Positions 5,703 through 10,437 of a DNA stretch of 10,437 bases are shown one piece after another (position 1 is the stretch's first letter; each line of letters opens with the position of its first letter). A program made the position numbers and the translations under genes. Source of the stretch: an uncultured Bacteroidota bacterium (GTDB lineage: Bacteria > Bacteroidota > Bacteroidia > Bacteroidales > 4484-276). Below the pieces are notes generated by a model, which ran no database searches, was not told the origin of the DNA, and saw nothing but the letters and a program-made list of their open reading frames with translations. The stretch is taken from contig CAIYZW010000188.1 in NCBI GenBank assembly GCA_903930725.1, positions 1-10,437 on the forward strand. Direction: 5' to 3'.

Positions 5703-8498
5703 ATGAAAACGATGAAATACTTTTCTTTATACCTAAATAGGTTTGTTACGGTTGTAATGATTTTGTTTTCGGGAATACTTGCAGCACAAACAAACGATGA
5801 TTGTTTGATGTGCCATGGAGACAAGGATCTTTCAATGCAAAGAAAAGGTAAGAAGGTTTCTTTATTCATCAGACCCGAAGCAATTCTACGGTCGGTTCAT
5901 AGTACTGTCGAATGTGTAAAATGCCATATTGAGCCTGATGGTGAGAATTTCCCACATGCCGATAATGTGCAGAAAATGCCGGTTGTTGATTGCGGAAGTT
6001 GTCACAAGGAAGCCGATTCGTTATTTGTCCGTGGAATCCATGGAAAAGCCTTTAACCGAAAAGATCCTTACGCTCCTGATTGTAAAGAATGTCACGGACG
6101 ACATGATATCCTATCGCAAACAAACCCTGCATCGCGCACCTATAAAATGAATATTCCCTATTTGTGCGGAAATTGCCACAAAGAAGGATCGCCGGTAGCC
6201 AGAAATTACAACATCACCGAGCATAACATTGTCGAAAATTATAGCGAAGGTATTCACGGAAGGGGTTTATTCGAAAGCGGATTGCTGGTAACTGCTACCT
6301 GCAACAACTGCCATGGAAACCACCTGGTTTTGCCTCATACCGATAAAAATTCAACTATTCATCACGATAAAGTTGCTTCTACTTGTATGAACTGCCATGT
6401 GAGGATTGAGCAAACGCATAAAAAAGTTGTAAAAAATGAATTGTGGGAGAAAAGTCCCGGTGCAGTACCAGCCTGTAGCGATTGTCACCCACCACATATT
6501 GTCGAGTTTCAAACGATCGAAAAAACAGTTTCAAATAAAGTTTGCCTCAATTGCCACGATATTGCCAATACTGCAAAAAAACCAATTTTCAAAGGCGACA
6601 CCATCATTCCCATCGAAGTTTCTCATCTCGCAAATTCGGTTCACCTTAATATTCCTTGTATTAAGTGCCATGCCGATGTAAATCCAAAATTGGAAAGACC
6701 TTGCGAAACTTCAAAATGGGTAGATTGTTCCAATTGCCATATTAAAGTTGCAAACGAGTATTTCGACAGTGGACACGGAAAAGCCTATATTGATAAAAAA
6801 CCTGATGCACCATACTGCACCAACTGCCATGGCACGCATGGCACAAAATCAAAAATTGACGAAAAATCACCTACTTATCGCTCAGCCATACCAACACTTT
6901 GTGGAAAGTGCCACAGTAAGAACGGACAAGCCAACGACCATTCAAAATTAAAGGAAGTGGATGCTTACGCTGATTATTCGAAAAGCATTCATGGTAAAGG
7001 TCTTTTGGAAAAAGGACTTTTGGTAAGCGCCATCTGTACCGATTGTCACACAACACATCACGAGCTAAAGGAAGCTGACAGCGCTTCTTCAATTAACCCG
7101 GCAAATGTTCCGCTAACCTGTGCAAAATGCCATAAGAGCATTTATGACGAATACCTGAGTAGCGAACATTCGATTAAAAATAATACGGATAAGTTAAAAT
7201 ATCCCACCTGTACCGATTGTCATTTTGCGCATGTGATAAGCGAAATAGACAAAGATAAATTCATGAATGAGGTTACAGTTCAGTGCGGCCGCTGTCATGA
7301 AGATTTAGCAAAAACATACCGTGAAACCTACCATGGTAAAGCTTACCAACTTGGCGATTTAAGAGCAGCAAGGTGTTCCGATTGTCACGGTTCGCATTAC
7401 ATCCTAAAAGTAAACAATCCGGAATCACAGCTTGGATACAAAAACATCGTAAACACCTGCAAGCAATGCCACAGCAATGCCAACCTGGAATTTACCGGTT
7501 ATCTTACACATGCAACACACAACGATAACGATATCCTTTTCTATTCCTTCTGGGCTATGACCATCCTGCTGGTTTCGGTATTTGCTTTCTTCGGAATTCA
7601 TACCTTATTGTGGCTTCCTAAGTCGTTAAAACAGCGAAAAATTAACAATCACGAAAAACCTGTGGGACCAACCAAATATTATCGCCGTTTTAATACACGG
7701 CAACGCATTACCCACCTTATGGTTATTATTAGCTTTTTGCTTTTGGCATTAACAGGTATGACACTGAAATTTGCACACATGGAATGGGCTTCAATGGTGG
7801 CAAGTTTTCTTGGAGGAGTTAAAATGGCTGGAAACATCCATCGTTTTGCTGCTATTATGACTTTTGGATATTTTGCGTTTCACCTCTACAATCTTTCGTT
7901 GCTTAAAAAGAAATCAGGACAAAGTTTGATGGATTTCGTTTTTGGCCCTGGCTCCATCATGTTTAATAAAAAGGATCTCAAAGATCTGGCAGATTCGGTA
8001 AAATGGTTCCTTGGTAAAGGCCCGCGTCCCGAATACGGTAGATGGACCTATTGGGAAAAGTTTGATTACATGGCTGTTTTCTGGGGAGTTGCTGTAATCG
8101 GATTCTCCGGGCTTATCCTTTGGTTCCCCGAATTTTTCACTTTGTTCCTGCCGGGTTGGGCCATAAATGTTGCCCAGATTATTCACAGCGATGAAGCCTT
8201 GCTGGCAACGGGATTTATTTTCACCATTCACTTTTTTAACACTCACCTCAGGCCTGAATCTTTCCCGATGGATACTGTTATTTTTACAGGACATGTGCCT
8301 TTGGAAGAATACAAAAAAGATCGCCCACGGGAATATCAGGAATTGGTTGACTCTGGTAAACTTGATCAAATGGTGGTGGAAAGAGAATTTTCGGCAACAT
8401 GGATGAAATATGTAAAATTCTTTGGTTTCATGTTCCTCACACTTGGTATAATTATGGTAGTGTTAATTGTTTATTCATTACTTTTGGGTGTTTATTAA
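5703..8498 (+). CDS. Nonadecaheme (19 CxxCH) cytochrome c fused to a cytochrome b membrane domain
   Basis: A 931-residue inner-membrane protein. An N-terminal signal or anchor (about 12-28) is followed by a periplasmic domain with 19 CxxCH motifs, the first at C34 and the last at C586. A helix at about 611-635 leads into a cytochrome b-like domain with several helices. Histidines H671, H713, H727, H828 and H843 are candidate b-heme ligands, and there is a last helix at about 902-928. The layout resembles Geobacter CbcL, a multiheme c domain plus diheme b domain used as a quinol oxidase for extracellular electron transfer. CbcL has far fewer c hemes (nine), so this is an enlarged relative or a parallel invention. 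The heme domain is internally repeated. It follows the split heptaheme/cytochrome b pair by 99 bases with no terminator between, so it is probably cotranscribed. Likely role: menaquinol oxidation and long-range electron transfer across the periplasm. Confidence 0.9.
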   Translation: MKTMKYFSLYLNRFVTVVMILFSGILAAQTNDDCLMCHGDKDLSMQRKGKKVSLFIRPEAILRSVHSTVECVKCHIEPDGENFPHADNVQKMPVVDCGSCHKEADSLFVRGIHGKAFNRKDPYAPDCKECHGRHDILSQTNPASRTYKMNIPYLCGNCHKEGSPVARNYNITEHNIVENYSEGIHGRGLFESGLLVTATCNNCHGNHLVLPHTDKNSTIHHDKVASTCMNCHVRIEQTHKKVVKNELWEKSPGAVPACSDCHPPHIVEFQTIEKTVSNKVCLNCHDIANTAKKPIFKGDTIIPIEVSHLANSVHLNIPCIKCHADVNPKLERPCETSKWVDCSNCHIKVANEYFDSGHGKAYIDKKPDAPYCTNCHGTHGTKSKIDEKSPTYRSAIPTLCGKCHSKNGQANDHSKLKEVDAYADYSKSIHGKGLLEKGLLVSAICTDCHTTHHELKEADSASSINPANVPLTCAKCHKSIYDEYLSSEHSIKNNTDKLKYPTCTDCHFAHVISEIDKDKFMNEVTVQCGRCHEDLAKTYRETYHGKAYQLGDLRAARCSDCHGSHYILKVNNPESQLGYKNIVNTCKQCHSNANLEFTGYLTHATHNDNDILFYSFWAMTILLVSVFAFFGIHTLLWLPKSLKQRKINNHEKPVGPTKYYRRFNTRQRITHLMVIISFLLLALTGMTLKFAHMEWASMVASFLGGVKMAGNIHRFAAIMTFGYFAFHLYNLSLLKKKSGQSLMDFVFGPGSIMFNKKDLKDLADSVKWFLGKGPRPEYGRWTYWEKFDYMAVFWGVAVIGFSGLILWFPEFFTLFLPGWAINVAQIIHSDEALLATGFIFTIHFFNTHLRPESFPMDTVIFTGHVPLEEYKKDRPREYQELVDSGKLDQMVVEREFSATWMKYVKFFGFMFLTLGIIMVVLIVYSLLLGVY
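5802..7472 (+). repeat. Internal duplication of the heme domain: (2+6)+(2+6)+3 hemes
   Basis: At protein level hemes 1-8 (residues 34-262) match hemes 9-16 (281-507), and hemes 17-19 (528-590) match hemes 3-5 and 11-13. Shared landmarks include I/G/Y-H-G-K/R-A/G after hemes 3, 11 and 17, and I-H-G-x-G-L-x-E-x-G-L-L-V before hemes 6 and 14. The Cys-to-Cys distance between hemes 4-5, 12-13 and 18-19 is 28 residues in all three copies. The DNA copies have diverged, so the duplication is old. Confidence 0.8.
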
Positions 8499-8536
8499 TC
8501 TGAACAAAAAATTGTGATGACTGAATGATAATTCGA

Positions 8537-8567
8537 CTTGTATCTAAATGAAGTTTGAGTATTTTTG
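8537..8567 (+). promoter_or_regulatory. Bacteroidota promoter for the tetraheme cytochrome gene
   Basis: A -33-like CTTG (8537-8540) is followed, 19 bases later, by TATTTTTG (8560-8567), a match to the TAnnTTTG -7 box at the spacing usual for the phylum. The transcript would start near 8574, giving a leader of about 108 bases before the ATG at 8682. No FNR-type box is seen near it. Confidence 0.6.
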
Positions 8568-8681
8568 AAATTGAAATTTGAGGTAAGAGTTCGAGAACGG
8601 TTAAAAAGGACTCCATTACTCTAAAATTTAATAACCATTAAATAGATTAAAAATTAATTATTAACCAAAATTTTAAACATT

Positions 8682-9176
8682 ATGCTAGTAAGAAGTTTAT
8701 TGATTGTTTGTTTTCTCTTCTTTATGGGAAACATGGCCACCATGGCCCAGGCCCACGATTACGTTGGGGTAAAAAAATGTAAAATGTGTCACAACAAACC
8801 AGCTACTGGTGCTCAGTTCAAGCTATGGTCAGAGTCAAAACATGCCACTGCCATGCAAAGTTTAAAAGGTGATGAAGCTAAAGACCCCAAATGCTTAAAA
8901 TGCCATGCCACAGCAGGCTCTGTTAAAGCAGCCAATATGGGTACACTTACTGTCGAAGAAGGCGTTTCATGCGAATCTTGCCATGGAGCCGGTGCAGATT
9001 ATAACCCAACAGCTATCATGAAAGATAAAGCAAAAGCTACAGCTGCCGGAATGATTAATCCGGACGAAAAATTGTGCAAAACCTGCCACAATGCCGAAAG
9101 CCCCAATTTTAAAGGGTTTAACTATGCTGATTACACCAAAAAAATAGCTCATCCAAATCCAGCTGCTGCAAAATAA
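8682..9176 (+). CDS. Soluble periplasmic tetraheme cytochrome, c554-like
   Basis: A 164-residue exported protein. The signal peptide ends near M-A-Q-A (about residue 24), and there are no further membrane helices. Four CxxCH motifs are at C33, C71, C97 and C132. The arrangement Y-V-G-x-x-x-C-K-M-C-H, then F-x-x-W-S-E-S-K-H-A, then V-S-C-E-S-C-H-G-A-G is the signature of the cytochrome c554-type family (PF13435-like). Many of these proteins are electron shuttles; only the nitrifier form has a defined partner, hydroxylamine oxidoreductase, which is absent here. The mature protein is Lys- and Ala-rich. It has its own promoter upstream and a strong terminator downstream, so it can be made at a different level from the inner-membrane complexes. 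Inferred role: diffusible carrier between inner-membrane quinol oxidases and outer-membrane cytochromes. Confidence 0.87.
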   Translation: MLVRSLLIVCFLFFMGNMATMAQAHDYVGVKKCKMCHNKPATGAQFKLWSESKHATAMQSLKGDEAKDPKCLKCHATAGSVKAANMGTLTVEEGVSCESCHGAGADYNPTAIMKDKAKATAAGMINPDEKLCKTCHNAESPNFKGFNYADYTKKIAHPNPAAAK

Positions 9177-9217
9177 ACTCTCTGGAATTATTTTGTTATC
9201 AAAAAGTTTGAACAATG

Positions 9218-9269
9218 AACCAACCAGTAATAAACTTTGATTTTTAAAGATTACTGGTTGGTTTTTTTT
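9218..9269 (+). terminator. Strong intrinsic terminator after the tetraheme cytochrome gene
   Basis: A 14-bp perfect stem (AACCAACCAGTAAT at 9218-9231 with ATTACTGGTTGGTT at 9250-9263) is followed by an eight-T run. Within the loop CTTT and AAAG can extend the stem past a bulge. It isolates the tetraheme gene from the NapC/NirT-type gene. Confidence 0.85.
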
Positions 9270-9296
9270 ATTGATGGGATTTATCTAAAATAAGAT

Positions 9297-9310
9297 ATTG
9301 GTTGACCAAT
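9297..9310. promoter_or_regulatory. Possible operator dyad upstream of the NapC/NirT-type gene
   Basis: ATTGGT-TG-ACCAAT is a perfect 6-2-6 inverted repeat 109 bases before the start codon. There is no T-run after it, so it is not a terminator. It differs from the FNR-type box. No TAnnTTTG promoter box was found between it and the gene, so the promoter stays unplaced. Confidence 0.3.
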
Positions 9311-9418
9311 GTAAATTCCCGGATTAAATGACTAAATATCAACCATCTGATCATAATTAATTGATAAAATAACCAAAACAAGTGCATTAGAAAAACAAAC
9401 ACAAACACACAAAAAATT

Positions 9419-10437
9419 ATGAAACTACCACGCTCATTTTATAGCTGGACAACAGTAGCTGGAGTTGCTTTAGCCTTTATCAGTCTGTTGATGATTGTCT
9501 TTATGATGATCATAAACCTGGTTTTAGGCCGGGGCGACAACTATTCAGGCCTGATTACCTACATTGTCCTTCCTGTTTTTCTGATAATTGGTTTAATTCT
9601 GATACCAGTCGGTGCTATCCGTAAAATAAGGGATTCGAAAAAAAATAAAGGCGAACCGGAATCCAAACTGCCGGTTGTTAACCTTAATGATCCTGCACAA
9701 CGTTCAGCAGTTATCGTTTTTATAATCGGAAGTACTATTTTTCTTTTATTAAGCGCTGTTGGAAGTTATGAGGCTTTTCATTACACCGAATCGGTGCCTT
9801 TTTGCGGCACACTTTGCCATGAAGTAATGAAACCCGAGTACGTTGCCTATCAGAATTCGGCTCACGCGAGGGTTGCCTGTGTCGAATGTCATGTTGGCCC
9901 GGGAGCTGGCTGGTACGTAAAATCAAAGCTTTCGGGCTTGTACCAGGTTTATGCAGTTTTAACAGATGTTTATCCAACACCAATTCCAACACCAATCAGC
10001 AGTTTGCGTCCTGCCCGTGAAACCTGCGAAGAATGTCACTGGCCCGAACAGTTTTACAGCCGCAAACTCAGGTCAGAAAAGCATTACCTGGCCGATGAAA
10101 CAAACACCGAATGGGACATCACCCAACAGATGAAAATCGGAGCTTCATACAAAGCCTTGGGCCTGATGGAAGGAATCCACTGGCACATCAGCCAAAACGT
10201 AAAAATCGAGTATTTGCCTTCCAGGAGTTCGGAAGAACAAATTCCCTGGGTTCGTTATACGAATCTTAACACTGGAAAAGTAAAGATTTTTCAAAGCCCC
10301 GACACCACAATAGATATTTCGCAAACTGATAATAAAAAAATCCGTGTAATGGATTGCATGGATTGTCACAACCGGCCATCTCACAACTATCAGCCGCCAC
10401 AGTTGTTTGTGGATAATGCCCTTACTTCGGGTAAGAT
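9419..10437 (+). CDS. NapC/NirT-type multiheme cytochrome c, quinol dehydrogenase (3' end outside window)
   Basis: The frame is open from the ATG at 9419 to the window edge (339 residues seen), so the protein is truncated here. Three membrane helices lie at about 10-36, 47-66 and 97-118; most NapC/NrfH proteins have one, so two extra precede the family's anchor helix. Heme motifs follow: C129-G-T-L-C133-H134, an unusual CX3CH, then CxxCH at C154, C203 and C313. The stretch V-M-K-P-E-Y-x-A-Y-Q-N-S-x-H-A-R-V-A-C-V and the G-P-G-A-G-W-Y-V-K-S-K-L-S-G that follows are conserved in this family. M137 sits near heme 1 and could be a ligand, as Met is in NrfH. The protein would take electrons from menaquinol into the periplasm. 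It is separated from the tetraheme gene by a strong terminator, so it probably starts a new transcript. Confidence 0.85.
   Translation, partial: MKLPRSFYSWTTVAGVALAFISLLMIVFMMIINLVLGRGDNYSGLITYIVLPVFLIIGLILIPVGAIRKIRDSKKNKGEPESKLPVVNLNDPAQRSAVIVFIIGSTIFLLLSAVGSYEAFHYTESVPFCGTLCHEVMKPEYVAYQNSAHARVACVECHVGPGAGWYVKSKLSGLYQVYAVLTDVYPTPIPTPISSLRPARETCEECHWPEQFYSRKLRSEKHYLADETNTEWDITQQMKIGASYKALGLMEGIHWHISQNVKIEYLPSRSSEEQIPWVRYTNLNTGKVKIFQSPDTTIDISQTDNKKIRVMDCMDCHNRPSHNYQPPQLFVDNALTSGK

Noticed and set aside
7914..8369. 151-residue minus-strand frame opposite the cytochrome b domain
   Set aside because: It is antisense to a well-supported gene, has no recognisable domain and no promoter; it is a shadow frame.
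9735..9995. Minus-strand frame of 86 residues within the NapC/NirT-type gene
   Set aside because: It is antisense to conserved heme motifs in the plus strand and is basic and low-information.

Overview
The window looks like a chromosomal segment from an anaerobic or facultative member of the Bacteroidota, perhaps a marine or sediment Bacteroidales/Marinilabiliales-type bacterium. The evidence is a T9SS-type C-terminal sorting tail at the left edge, promoters of the TAnnTTTG class, AT-rich A-leaders without Shine-Dalgarno sites, Bacteroidota-style lipoproteins, and a beta-barrel resembling the DUF5777 family. I cannot name a species.

Layout. 1-96: the end of a secreted protein, followed by a two-way terminator. 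174-878 (minus): a Crp/Fnr regulator with four cysteines placed like the Fe-S ligands of FNR. 879-1112: a divergent control region with a perfect FNR-type box (TTGAT-N4-ATCAA) and one Bacteroidota -7 box facing each way. 1113-3837: an outer-membrane group made of a hexaheme lipoprotein on a collagen-like stalk, a monoheme lipoprotein and a beta-barrel. 4031-8498: an inner-membrane group made of a membrane-anchored heptaheme cytochrome, its cytochrome b561-type partner, and a 931-residue protein with 19 CxxCH motifs fused to a cytochrome b domain. 8682-9176: a soluble tetraheme cytochrome c554-like protein with its own promoter and a strong terminator. 9419-end: a NapC/NirT-type quinol dehydrogenase cut by the window edge.

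How it may work together (inference). The two cytochrome b modules and the NapC-type protein could take electrons from menaquinol. The large multiheme domains and the tetraheme cytochrome could carry them across the periplasm. The two lipoproteins with the beta-barrel could move them to or across the outer membrane. The six cytochrome genes together encode at least 41 covalent heme sites. No catalytic terminal reductase is visible: there is no NrfA CxxCK site and no molybdopterin enzyme. The best reading is an electron export route, for example extracellular electron transfer, switched on under low oxygen by the adjacent FNR-like regulator. The terminal acceptor cannot be told from this sequence.

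No tRNA, rRNA, CRISPR array, insertion sequence or origin was seen. No gene-free stretch exceeds 300 bases; the longest gaps are 9177-9418 and 879-1112, and both hold regulatory signals.
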